From contig NW_019029039.1 of the NCBI RefSeq assembly GCF_002105155.1, positions 62,001 through 126,000 on the forward strand: 64,000 nt of DNA, given 5' to 3'. Shown piece after piece: positions 48,302 through 61,010 of this stretch. The DNA comes from Lobosporangium transversale. Its lineage: Eukaryota > Mortierellomycota > Mortierellomycetes > Mortierellales > Mortierellaceae. The stretch's first letter is position 1; the number at the start of each line of letters is the position of its first letter. The notes beneath the pieces are model-generated. The model was given only the letters and a program-made list of their open reading frames with translations, ran no database searches and was not told where the DNA came from. The position numbers were made by a program, and so were the translations under genes.

Positions 48302-49235
48302 ATGAAGCTACTTTTGTCTTTCAGGACTTTAACTGGGACTTCCTCGCTCCATAGTCCAGTTGTTCCAAATATAATTAATTGCTTTACTATTAGATGTGTC
48401 CGATATTCTCATTACTTTAAATATTGCCTTCGTGATAAGGTATTGTTGGCTCAGGAGACCAAGAGTGGATCACTGCCTAATATCAAATCCAAGTCACCAT
48501 CATATCACATTCGCACCTGCCAACCACAGCCTGTCCGCTATTTCCACAGCCACAGCCTCAGTAGCAGCGGCAGTCATCGGTATGATATTTTTCAAAAAGC
48601 GATGCGATCCGACTATAGTAGTTCAGCAGTATTGACTTCGAAGCGAATTCTCTCAGCAATTACAACAACAGGCGCTGTGACAGGCGAGGAACCTACGAAC
48701 AAAGATATTAGCGATATTACTGATGAGAGGGGCTTGAAACGAAGATACGAAACGATATCATCACCATCATTCATTAAATTGACAAAAGATGAGAGAAAGA
48801 TTTTTCGCACATTACTTGGCGCAGCTAAGTACTATAAGAGCCGCACTAATAAGAAAGTTATCCTCCGTGTTGCAGGAGGATGGGTCCGCGACAAGGTAAA
48901 GGCTTTATATATGCATTCTTATTCGTCTCCATTCATCTTGTTCATACATCGCTGTCTATTATTTATATTTATTTTAGCTGTTAGGAATCTCAAGCAGAGA
49001 TATTGATATTGGAGTAGAGGGGATGACGGGACATCATTTTGCAAAGATCCTGAACGAATATTATATTTCTCAAGGAAAGCCAGAAAAACGCTTTGTCGTT
49101 ATTCCTAGAAACCATATGCGATCAAAGTACTTGGAAACCGTTATTATGCTTATTGCCGGAATGCCCATTGACTTCCTCAATCTTCGATCCGCGGATTATA
49201 ATGACTCTATGAAGATTCCAGGCGAAACTGTAAGT

Positions 49236-49266
<31 letters not shown>

Positions 49267-49277
49267 CCTTTTTAATA

Positions 49278-49341
<64 letters not shown>

Positions 49342-51160
49342 TAAAAAAGCTGACATCTATGTCTTTTTATTATTCGCAGCTATTTTATTAAGCTTTTTAT
49401 TTTTTTACTTTTTTGATCAACGTGGAATATAGGATTTTGGATCACCATATGAAGATGCTCACCATCGCGATTTTACCATTAATGCACTCTTTTACAACCT
49501 TCATACAAACACTGTTGAGGATTATACTGGTAGAGGAGTCCAGGATCTTCAAGATGGCTGGATCAGAACCCCTCTTTTAGCTTATCAGACATTCTGGCAA
49601 GACCCTATTCGAATTCTACGGTGTGTTCGTTTTGCAAGTCAGCTTCGGTTTCAGATTGCAGATGATGCAAAGCAAGCAATACTACAGAAGCAGGAGATTC
49701 GGAAAGCATTTTCGAAAAGCATTTCATATGAGCGCGTTGGCAGGGAGATGAGCAAGATATTGCGGGACGATGCTGGTAGAGGAATCGCAATCCAGCTCAT
49801 ACGAGAGCTTGATATGTATGATGTTATATTTGCACCTCCTGAAACCAGTATTCTTGTTAAAGGTACCTCTGAAGTTCGCGGTGAAAGAGGAGATGTGGAT
49901 CAGGCTTTTCAATTGGCTTGGATAATGGAATGGCTCGTTCAGATTCGTCCATGGATGACCGCAGGGGAGGACAGGAGACGGCTTTCTAGATTGAGCTACG
50001 ATTGGGATTCAGGACTGCAAAAACTGTTGAAAGAGACTCCTTATCTTGAGGGAGCGGTCTACATGCGAACCACTTTTAGTAATAATGACAACAGAGAAAA
50101 GAATAAGGACAGCAATAGTAACAAACCTTCTAGGAGTAATATTGATATTGATCAGAATAACAATATACTTGAAGAACGGGGCCAGAAGAATAATATAGTT
50201 AACAACGAAGGCAAAGAGATCGAGCTCAAAAACGAGGGCAAGGACAAGGATGAGGACAAAGATGAGAATAAGGATGATGATTATGAAGGTCTTTCATCAG
50301 AGGAACTTTTGAAACGCAGCCTATTCCTTTCAACCATCTTATACCCATATAGAAACATGTCGACAGTCGTGAATGGTACTGGCATGCCTGCTAGTCGATG
50401 GATCTGTCTATTTAGATCCAGGGTCCGTAAAATCAACATAATGATGACATCCAAAATATTACAAGGGTATAAGGATGCACAAGGACACGTTAATAGAATC
50501 ATATCTGCGCAAAGCGAACCGTCTGTCAGAAATGAGGGATCTCAGCTGGATGAGAAGGTAAAAATGGTGATGGCAATTAGAGATATTGCTGTGACGCGAC
50601 ACAATGGGGAGCATTGGCCAGGTGTTTTGTTATTTGGGCTCGCACAAGAATTAATCCCTAATCATGACCAGCTCAGGCAAGGCGTCATCGGTAAGGATAG
50701 CTTTTTTTTTTTTTTTTTTTTTTCTCTTTCTTGTGAGGTAAGCTTATTAACGCTGTTGAATTATATCGTTTATGGACCTTCACAGATCTTGACGCTAAAG
50801 CCAAGGTCATAAAATATAGTACTTTCATGTCAAAGGCTGCAGCATATGACATTGAAGACTGTTACAATTGGCAGCCCAAGGTCCTAGTAAGTCTCTAGCT
50901 TAGTCGGATTTTTTATTACCATGCGGTTCCTCGCTGATATTGCAGAATATCTATTAAGGCGTGTTTTCTCCTCTTTCTTTTTATTATTCCATCTACTTCA
51001 TTGCCGTTAGTATAAAGACCTATTATCACTTGGAATAAGATTTAATAGGAGATACACTTGGATAGCTGAACAGGTTTATGAGTGGGAGCTTAAGCACCCG
51101 GAAGCAACAAAGGAAGAGTGTCTGGAATGGGTCATACAGAATCAGCATTTGTTTGCATAA
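48302..51160 (+). CDS. cca1: CCA-adding enzyme (tRNA nucleotidyltransferase)
   Basis: Adds or repairs the 3' CCA of tRNAs. Five exons: 48302-48895, 48978-49229, 49433-50690, 50786-50886 and 51011-51160, total 784 residues, against about 546 in yeast. Class II motifs: VAGGWVRDK / LLGISSRDIDIGVEG (catalytic DxD); HHRDFTINALFYNL; EDYTGRGVQDLQDGWIRTP; QDPIRILRCVRFASQL; ERVGREMSKIL. The start region (MKLLLSFRTLTGTSSLHS..., few acidic and several Arg/Lys residues) is compatible with a mitochondrial presequence. Internal Mets near the conserved domain could give the cytosolic or nuclear form, as in yeast. A K/N/D/E-rich insertion of about 70 residues (about 499-565) interrupts the C-terminal helical body. 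Intron 2 carries long T and AAT repeats. Confidence 0.96.
49274..49341 (+). repeat. (AAT)n microsatellite in CCA1 intron 2
   Basis: About 21 AAT units directly preceded by a T-run of about 30 (49236-49266), both inside the 203-bp second intron of the CCA-adding enzyme gene. Confidence 0.9.
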
Positions 51161-53253
51161 GACGAATGAGATTATCCACTGCTGTATACAAGTCGTTAAA
51201 TGAAGGAGAGGAGAGATAAGGGAGAGAACTATCTTTCAATAGCTTGTCAAGGACATTTTAGCATGTTGATTTGGGGAGCGGGAGAATGAAGCACCTAGAT
51301 AAAATCGTCATCCGCCTGTCTTTCTATTCTTTCTTTTTCATTTTACCCTATTCTGTAAGTTTTGTTGTAATGAATGTCCCGACATCTTAGAATCATAAAT
51401 TACGCACTCATATATAGATACTCATACACCGCCGTTTACTGCTTTTTCCTACTTTTAATTAATTTAACATGTATTGGGCACATGGCCATTTAAATGAAAG
51501 TGATAGTAATTTGGGCATAAAATGTGATTATTGGAAGAGTTGTAGTTCGATGGAGCATTTATAATCTTTCTATATTTCTATATTGTATTGCCTCTATGCA
51601 TGCCTGTTATTACAAGGTGAGTTGATCATGCTCATAATGGAATGACGCGCAGTATGTAAGCAACTTGCATGGCCCTGTTATTTTGTGCATCACTAGGCGT
51701 AAATGTGTACAAATATGCGACAGTATGTTCTTAGGCAACTAAAAAAACCTCCGCGAATTATTTTATATTGAGCATTGGATTTCCTACTATCCTTTCTGTC
51801 TTTTCCTTTCTTTCTTTCTTTTTCTTTTTTACAGAGATGTATAAGAGCGATGACAAGCTTCCCAAAAGAAAACCATAATATTGCCGTATATTGCCGTTCC
51901 CCCCAATGCTGCTTACGCCAGCTCTGATTACCCATAGAGCACAAGTAAGAATTTTTTATGGATGAGACTTTGATGATGGTAGCTTCTGCTTCAAGCAAAT
52001 TTCAACGCTCCAACCTTATTTGTGTCAGTTCAGTATTCAAGGACAATTTTATAGAGGCTCGTGCGCAGGCCAGGAACATGTACATGTACACAAGGCTCTA
52101 AAGAGTGTGGCACAAAGACGTCCTATTATTCGGTTGCTCTTTTGAGTTGAACTTTTTGGCGGTAAAATTGCTGCATCCACATGTTCAGACAATAGACACA
52201 TGTGTTGCACATTATCTACAATTTGTAATTGCATTGTCGATTGAGACAGAAAGAACTAAAGAACAGATAGAATGGAAGAACAAAAAGAATCCTTTGCATG
52301 CCACTGTCCTAATAGGGTAGGAGCAAGACACTATCCCTTTTCCCGTCTGTGTCTGTCTCTCCGCATTCTGCTCTCGCCCTTCCCTCCTCCTCACTTTCAC
52401 TCCCACTCTCAAGTTTACATTCACTCAGCCTCAACTCTTTCTGTCTGTCTGGTCTGCCTGTCTGCTTGCCTCCTTTGAATGACGATGACTGAATCATTTG
52501 TGAGCAAAAAAAAAAGTTCATTTTCAGAAAGCATAAATGAATGAAATAATGAATGAATGAAAGAATCATTCATGTGTAGAGGCTGTCATTGGGAATTAAG
52601 CCCGGAGAAATGTCAATTGTCAACTGGTTCCAGTTTATTCTGGTCTTTAGTCTAAATATATTGCCTATTTGTATTAGATCCACACTGTTCATGAGAATAT
52701 AAAACACTGCAATATATAACATAATACAATTATAGAAATTATAAATGTCCTTATATTTTAGTCACTTTCTTTTTCTTTTTCCCTTCTTCTACTCCTTCTT
52801 GCTACTCCTTCTTGCTACTCCTTCGTCTTTTTTGGATCCTCTCATTTGCAAAAAAAAAAATTCTTGCTCATTGACCCATTTCTTCTTTAAGGGTCCTCTT
52901 CTTTATTTATTTATTTATTTATCTTTTGTGTAAGTGTTTAAACTTATTTCACAGTGAGACAGACAGAGCTTAATAATTGCTGGTCCCCACAATTTTCTAA
53001 GCTATTACAGGGACGCGTCGTGCCTTTTCCTTTGAATTCCTTTGTCAGTTAACTTTTTTTTTCCCTTTCTTTCTCCCCTTCCTTCTTTCCTCCTTGCCTT
53101 CCTCTCTCTCTTCCTTTCTTTTCGTCCTTCTGTTGGTATTACTCACCTAGTCATTCACCCACATAAAAGATCTTATTCTTTATACATTTCCACAGATTGC
53201 ACCTAATTCATTTGACTACTTCCAGTACAACTGCTACTACCACCACAATTGTT
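51161..53253. other. Intergenic, 2.1 kb
   Basis: Between CCA1 and the PX-PB1 gene. No recognisable gene on either strand. Contains CTGT microsatellite-like DNA (52340-52470), TGAA repeats (52535-52565) and a T/C-rich promoter-like stretch at 53050-53160 before the next gene. Confidence 0.5.
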
Positions 53254-55216
53254 ATGCCCTCAACGGCAAGTCCCTCAGGGCCAGTGCAAAGCCATGGGCG
53301 CTTGGCAGGGGCTCCCGTCCTCTGTGCATCAAAAAGCCCCATTCGCTCTCGACAGCCTCTACAGCCCTTACAACCTTTGCAACAGCAACAGCAGCAGAGT
53401 AATCACCAGAGCTACCACCGCCACCAACAACCACTACAACCATATAGCAGCAACAGCACCATTAAATCTAATAGCCGCAACGGAAGTAGCGCCACTAACA
53501 TTGCCAGCCACTATCGTCCACATCATAATCATTATCAGGAACACAATTCTCCTTCATTGTTATCGCGATCAACGGGTAGACAGGCCCAACATGAACAAAC
53601 CTATTCCAACTCACCTATAAAGCCGTCCTCAAGTACCATGATAGCAACCACCGCCACTGACCTGAAGGCTTTGCAAAATATCCTAAAGCAGAGCTATTCG
53701 ACCAACAACATCAACGGTAATAGCAGCAAGGTTACCATATCTGTTGGTAGTGTGATCAATACTGGTCGCAGTAGCCACAGTAGAAGCTCATCACAGACCT
53801 CTCGCAAGAGAGTTAGCATCAGTAGCAGCACTAGTAGCAATGGCAGCAGTGTTAACAGCGCCCTTAACAAAAGTAATTTGTCGGCTTCAGCAATCTCAAC
53901 AACCTCAACATTTTATTCAGGTGTCAAATTAGCGCCGCCAATCTTGAGCGCTTCTGTGCTGGGTATTGAACGTCGGACTTTAGATCAAAAAGCATGGTAC
54001 ACCATCCAAGTCTTCCCCTGTGACCAAGAGATCCCTTCACCTAGTTCGCTCTCGCCTCCACTCTCGAGGAGAAGCAGTAATAGCTACAGCAACTCTACTG
54101 TCTCCAGTAATACGGCTAATATACATTTTAGATTCAAGTTCACCAATGAAAACGCAACCAGAGCGGCAGCATCCCCATCCATCAAACCCATCAAATCATC
54201 TATCTCACGTAAACCTTACAAAATTTATCGACGGTATGAGGATGTGGCCGACTTTGCAGATCAGCTGGAGGAAGAATTTCCCTCATTACTGGCATTAACA
54301 CCAACATCAACATTAGTACCGGTGTTAACATCTCATCAGCTACAGCTACAATATACAACTGTGAGCAACAGCGACAGTCCAAGTTCTAGTATTAACGTAA
54401 GATTTACTCTCCCCCTCCTATCCCCTCTTCCCTTTCTATCCATTATTCTTTCTCTCTACCATTTCGGCATTGATGATGGGTGCATTTGTTATCATCTCTA
54501 GATCTATCTACATCATTATCTTGTGTTCCTCTCCTTTTATATTTGAATGTTTGCTCTCCCTCTCTCTCTCCATCTCTTTATTTCTACCCTCTCGCTCGCT
54601 CTCTCTCTCGCTCTCTGTCTCATACACACAGATATTCTGAGCGTCATTGCAGTGTATGTATGGGAGAGAACGAGCGATCTCTCGTGGAATTTTGAAACGC
54701 GAGATTTTAGCGCAGGACAATTATAGAAAACGTCCGAGAGTCTTTTGTCATCACTGAGCAAAAGCAAAGTAGGATAGACACAGACACGTGTCAAGTAGAA
54801 ACCACCTCAGGACAAAAAGGCTTTTCTTAATCTTAGTACTTTGGTTCCTCTCGCTTGCTCAATGATTCTAAGACTAATGCAAAGTTGGCCTAGATTCTAG
54901 TGGTAATTGGTGTTCCGCCGTTTTTTTATTTTTTATTTGGCTGCTACTGGTGGCTGTCAACAATAAGGGACTATCTACAATAATCGTGTAATCGTGTAAC
55001 ATCTCATCAACATCATAAGAAAAGGGACCACAATCAGTAAAATGTGTAACGGAACAGACAAGAAAGGAAGAAGGTGCAAACAATAGCTAAAAACAGTTTT
55101 TGAACCATAGCCCTTCAATTGGTACAGTCACATCTCGATTTATTCCATTCTTCTTTCTGCACACCACTTTTGTTATTGAAACGACTAATGGAATTCATGA
55201 ACAAAGGAGGGAAACG

Positions 55217-55247
<31 letters not shown>

Positions 55248-58200
55248 CGGATAATTTGCTCAGCTTCTTGTTTAATGAGCAACAATGCTTACAAGAGAAT
55301 TCGTCATTTTAAATTTTGCATCTCCTTAAAGCTTTTCATTTTTTGGGCCTGTCGGTCAGGCTAGTGAACGTGAATTTGATGCCATTCTATCATCTTACCT
55401 GCGGACCAGCATGAATGCCCTTCTTTCATTTGTCTGATTACTTCCTCCTGAGTTCCTTAGAAATATATTTCTCATATTATCTTTGATTTCCATTCATGTA
55501 ATATAGGACAGGCCATCTTTGTCAACTTTGCTCACGACATCTGCAAGCAACAGTAACAATAATAACAATAATAACACCCACATAGGCAACAGTGGTGCTG
55601 CAATGAGCTCAGGCCTTGGTATTCATGCACATGCATCTCCCAACGACCTTTGTACAGCACCAACAGCATCAACACCCATTTTGCCTCGACTGAAATCCCC
55701 GTTGGTATTGTTTATGACAAAATCAGTGTGCCTCCAACGTAAAGAAGAGCTCGACAGATACTTGCAAGAGCTGTTTGCTCTTGGGCCCATGGTTGCACAG
55801 TCGCGCCTTGTGGCCGAGTTTTTTGGGATATGGAAGACTGATATGGAGGCTCATATGCGTCAAGAGGACCGAGACCCATTAGCCCTGCACACACAAACAA
55901 CCGCTCCATTTATAGAGAATGAAACAAAAAAAGCTGACGACGTTAATGCAAGAGCAAAGGCCAAGGCCAAAGGAATGATAGAGCCAGAAACAGAAAAAGA
56001 AGCATCAGTAGAAGTGAAAGTAGGGCTAGTGACTCCAGCAAAAGCTGAAAACGCAATGACCAACAATGTTGCTGTTGCCTCAATGAGCTGCGAGAAGGCA
56101 GTAGCGTGGGGAGGGGGAATAGAAGAGAAGAAGACGTACGGCCCTCATAAGCAAGAGGCACCTAGCGATCATAACAATGCGCCGATCTTGAACCGAATGG
56201 CCATATCTAATAGTAACGACCGCCGCTTTTCTCCTGCATCTTCAGTACCAGGCTCTCCAGCTCGTCTGCAGTCTGCTACCCTAGCGCTCGACATTGCGGA
56301 TGGCAAGGACAGGAGCTTTATCGATACAAAAACTGACTCAACTGCCACTATGTTTTCTTCCATCTCTCGTTCTCCGGCTCCTCCAAGCACAAGGCCTACA
56401 ATTAAGATGCCGGCTATCACGACAACGGCGTCAACAATGACAACCACTCACCATCCTTCATCGCCATCCTCCTCTTTTACATACATGACATCGCCCACAC
56501 TCTCCTCACCCAGCCCTAGGAAAACCCACTTCCCACGTAAGGCCTCAACGCCTTCAGGGTGCACAGCAGAGCTACTCATCCAAGCCTTGGAGGACACAAT
56601 GCCACCGGGGTCATTCTCAGGGTTGGCGCGCATCAATGGAGCAGATGTAGAGGTGATGTCTCCCACTACCGAAGCAGTAGCCCCAGCTCCAACATTGATT
56701 GGTAATAGTGGCTCGCATAGGCACCCAACTCCTCCTTTGGGGCTAGAAGCAGCAGCGGTTACGTGTACTGGAGCTGATGGAGGAGTTATTAATACTACAG
56801 CTCGCACTATCAACCGACTCAAATCACTCCGACGCCCAAATGCTTCAAAGTATCAAAGCCAAGGAACTGAGATTCACCAGCATGGCTTCAGCCATAATAA
56901 CGGCGACACGTACTCAGCTGCATCTATGAAAGGAAGGTCTAGCTCCAATACCTTTCAGGGAGCAACACCTGTGGTTGCATCTGCAGCCGGAAGCAATACA
57001 CCAATCTCATCGTGCTCAATTGTAAGTGCCGCGCAGCCACATGGATTTACTTCGGCTGCTGCTGGCAGCGCAATGAGACCAAGGGTCATGAGGTACTCTA
57101 AGACAAATATATCCCGTCCTGAAGTCGATATGCAACCGCTTTCATCCAAGGATGTGACCCCACCCTGGAATAGGACCTTCACGCCGGTACTTGCAAGCAA
57201 CTTCAACGATCCATCCACGCTCCATTCCCCAATCAGTCCTACAGCATCTGGCAGTCCAAACAGTAGTCAGCTATCACTGTCACTATCCACCAGCAACCCT
57301 AATGGCACTGTTGCAGGGGAGAGCACATCTACATTCACAGTGGTGCCCAGTGGCCTAGAGGGTCGGTCACATAAGCCGACCATGTCAGATTCAAAGACCA
57401 TATCAGCTATTTCCAGTTGGAACATTGGCGCTGGTGGCAGTAGAAGTACTTCCACGCCGATGTCACCAGGGACGAAGATACCCTTGTTAACGCCAGCGAC
57501 TCTAAGCAGCAGCAGCAACGACAACAACAACCACAAGGCTGGTAGAGGTGATAATAATTCAACTCACCATGGTCTCCGAGCAAGATCCATGTCAATATCT
57601 TCCATGTCTTCAACTCTCTCTGTGGCAACGACACCCCCAGCCGCTCCTGGGGATCGCATGCATCCAAACGCAGAGGCAAGCAAGCAGTTGCATTCGCTAA
57701 CCAAGGTTAGCTCATCAACGTCTTCTTATTCGTTATCATCTACAGCGGCCTTTGTCCCTGTAGAGCTTGAAAGATCGTTTCAAAAGAAGGAAAGACTGGT
57801 TCAAAAACCACATGTTATGTTGACTAGCAAAGGGCAGGATGGCGGCATCGGCATCAATGATAACAATCTTTCTGGGAAGGCTCTTGTACTGACGCAACCG
57901 TCTGGGGTCAGGGAACAGCGACGTCCATCAGCTGCATCTGTATCTGGGCAGCATGTACGGGCAACCATTACTTCGAAAATGAGCAAGAGTGGCAGTAGCA
58001 AAAGACATGGTATGTCGCATTCTATTTCAGTACCAAGGGGGTCTTCTCTGCCTTCCATGACTGCCACAGCCTCTGGTGCTACTTCACCCTCATCATCCGC
58101 TACAGACGTCCCCAAGGCGCAAGTAACAGAGTCAGGATTATCACAGGAAAGGGGTTCAGCTTCGAGTATAACAATCAAGAAACGTGTACAAACTCGTAGA

Positions 58201-58932
58201 GAGTCTATGACCAGTTTATGTTCGCCCACTTCGTCAACGAAACAGCCGGTTGGAATCTTGAAGAACGCGTATCAAAATAATAACGGCAACAGCAGCAGCA
58301 GTAGCAATAGCAAGATCAGTGGTGGCCATAGAAAACCAAGTTTCGCTATTCCTTCGGCTGCCAACTTGTTCCCAGTGCAATCGCAACCGTCTCTGAAGAA
58401 ACCGTCCTTTAAGCCTAATGTGCCGACACCAATATTACCGCTATCACCATCGTCATCACCAATTGCAAATGGAGAATGTTCTCCCTCCATTGTTGCAACG
58501 TTCAAGGTTGTGGTGGATGCAGATACAATTGTAGCACTACAGGTGTTTGAGGATAGAGGATTTGTGTTGACGCTAAAAGAGCTTCAATCGCGAGTGCAAA
58601 GCAAATTACTCAAGTCCAATATTCAGCTGCCAGAAAAGTTTGATTTTGTCTGGGTGATGCCCATAAACAGTAGCGGCGCACTGAATGGTTCGTTAATGAG
58701 CCCATCGAGCAGCGCCCCATGGTCACCATCCCTGCTTTCGCCAGTTTCTGCTTCATTTTCAGCTTCTATGACTGTGACTGCAACTGCGGGTACAGCTTCT
58801 TCGGCCTCAGCGTCCTCAACTTCAATCCACCATTTGTCGGATCCAGGTGTTATCTTAAAGTCGGATGAAGATCTGCAAAAGGCTATCCACTCGTGTAAGA
58901 ACCATAAGGTTACTTTACGATGCAGTCTTTGA
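53254..58932 (+). CDS. PX-PB1 domain scaffold protein
   Basis: Two exons: 53254-54396 and 55507-58932, total 1522 residues; no functional name is recognised. A PX phosphoinositide-binding domain spans about 232-490 with insertions: GIERRTLDQKAWYTIQVF, then KIYRRYEDVADFADQLEEEFP (R-R-Y basic motif), and after the 1110-bp intron PRLKSPLVLFM, RKEELDRYLQELFAL and LVAEFFGIW. The next 850 or so residues are S/T/N/P-rich and disordered. A C-terminal PB1-like domain (about 1374-1522) has FKVVVDADTIVALQVFEDRG, LPEKFDFVWV and ILKSDEDLQKAIHSC, split by an S/A-rich insert. PX plus PB1 recalls Bem1/Scd2 and p40phox, but no SH3 domain is seen. It may tether a PB1 partner (Cdc24- or NoxR-like) to membranes (inference). 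The start at 53254 is the first in-frame ATG. Confidence 0.82.
54556..54624 (+). repeat. CT microsatellite in PX-PB1 intron
   Basis: CTCTCT-rich tract with CTCG interruptions inside the long intron of the PX-PB1 gene. Confidence 0.8.
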
Positions 58933-59745
58933 ACATACCCTGCCTTTTTATTCTTTTTATTATTATTGTCATTGTTATTATTATTTATTTATTTATTTGA
59001 AATGTCACCTTTTCTTGGTTCAAGACCAAGCATGTATATAATATATATATTCCGCCCTTTTCTCGCCCGAATGTATCCATTATATTTAATACTCATAATG
59101 AAATTGCCTCAATGAACTCTTGTTTTATCCGCACTCCTTCCTCTCCGCATTAATGTAGATAGTCTTTCCTTCCTTCACCCTTTTGCTAAAATGTTAATGA
59201 CATATGAATAAAAAAGTACGCTTACAAAAAAAATAAAAATCCACACTCTGGCTTGACGCAGTAAAACATACTTCTCTTTCTCTTTTCTTTAAGCTGATCC
59301 AAGGGAAACAATACTCGTGCTAAATATGCTGTGTAATAGAAAGTTTTTCAGTATTATTATTATTATTATTATTATTATTTTGGGTGTCTTTGAAGGTTGT
59401 TCGCATACTCACGTAGGAAACTATGTAACAAAGAAAAGGAAGGAAGGAAGGAAGCATTGATATAAATGAGATTGAGTGTATGCTTGCGCACAGGGCAAAG
59501 GCTAAATCTGTTATTGCACACAGTCAACTACAATGGAGCAGTGGGACTGAATTTTTGGCCTTCAAAATCCTTGAAAGGGGAATATATTTTTCTTTCCATG
59601 ATTACTTTTTTTTTTTTTTACGTTCTTTCACGTTATAGAAGAAAAGATCCATCAACCTGCTTTGGCATTGACCCTTTCTTTTCAATAAAAAGGAAATCAG
59701 GAACACATAACAAGTAATCGGAAGTAATAGAAACAAAGAGTGAGA
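58933..59745. other. Tandem intergenic spacer
   Basis: 3' flank of the PX-PB1 gene followed by the cyclin-Q upstream region. Contains TTA and TTTA repeats (58955-58998, 59351-59380) and a GGAA repeat (59437-59454). No gene seen. Confidence 0.5.
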
Positions 59746-59986
59746 ATGGTTCACAATAGCAGTTCAACAGACGGATCAGTGCATGACCAGGACACCATCA
59801 TGACAGAGCCTTCAAAGGACACTGTAACATCATCCTCAACAATGACAACAACAGCTAGCAAACCTACCGAAGCTACTTCTGACACATCAGCAACAGGGGT
59901 CATAAAAAAACCACCAGGGTCAGGCCCTATTCCAATTACCATGGACGTTTATCTTCAACAGAAGCGAGTCGTGGAGCGCAGACAGC

Positions 59987-60023
<37 letters not shown>

Positions 60024-60979
60024 GCTGCAGCAACAGCAACAACAGCAACAAACTGAGAGTAAGGACCCGCTATCAATCCACCCACATGATAAACAATCAA
60101 CAACTGCATCTACCCTTAATGCAATAGAACAAATCGCCAGTATTGTACAAGCAACGGTACCAGCTCTGGTACTGACACCACAGCAGCAGTTACAACAACA
60201 ACAAATACACCAGGTTCCGCTACCGGGTCCTGATCTGACCAACATCATCTTTGGACATACTCCTAATCAGCAGCAGCAACAACAACAACAGTACCATCAA
60301 TCTGTGATCGACAACAACGCGTTGGGATACGTGTATGGCGGCGCTAACACAGGCTCATCTTCAAAACCAAGTGTCGGAACGACTAATGATGGCAATACAG
60401 GAGCCAACCAGAACCAAAATCAGAACCAGAATCAAAACCAAAACCATAGTCATAGTCATAGCCATAGCCATAGCCATAATCATGGTCATGCTCATTCTTA
60501 CCATCCTTATCATCGCAAGAGTGCAAGTGGGCATCCACAGCAACAACAAAGCTCAAGGACGACATCACCACCAACGCCTAGTGCAACAGCACCAACAGCA
60601 GGGTCGTCATCGTCGAGCGCTGTTAACCATAGTAGTAGAAACGCGACACAAAAAGGACCTAGGGCCATTCATGCCATTGAGCTTATCCGTATTTCAGCCG
60701 AGATTTTGCAGTTGTAAGCAAGAGAGAGGGAAAAAATGAGCGTGGGACAAAAAAAAATGGATCATTCGATTATCAATGATTTTTTTGGAATATTAACAGG
60801 CAGATGTGATGCGGTTTTTTTTTATCATTACGGATTTTCCTCTTCTCAATATAGCCCACCAACTACAACAGGAACAGCACTTATCTATTACCATAAGTAC
60901 CGCGCCTATCTTCATCAAGCAAACAAGCGTGGCGAACGGGATAATGAGGCTACCAAGGCAGATGAATATGTATGTGCCA

Positions 60980-61010
<31 letters not shown>

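Noticed and set aside
49023-49391. Asparagine-rich C-terminus of a CCA1 fragment
   Set aside because: The asparagines come from translating the intronic AAT microsatellite; the exon ends at the GTAAGT donor at 49230.
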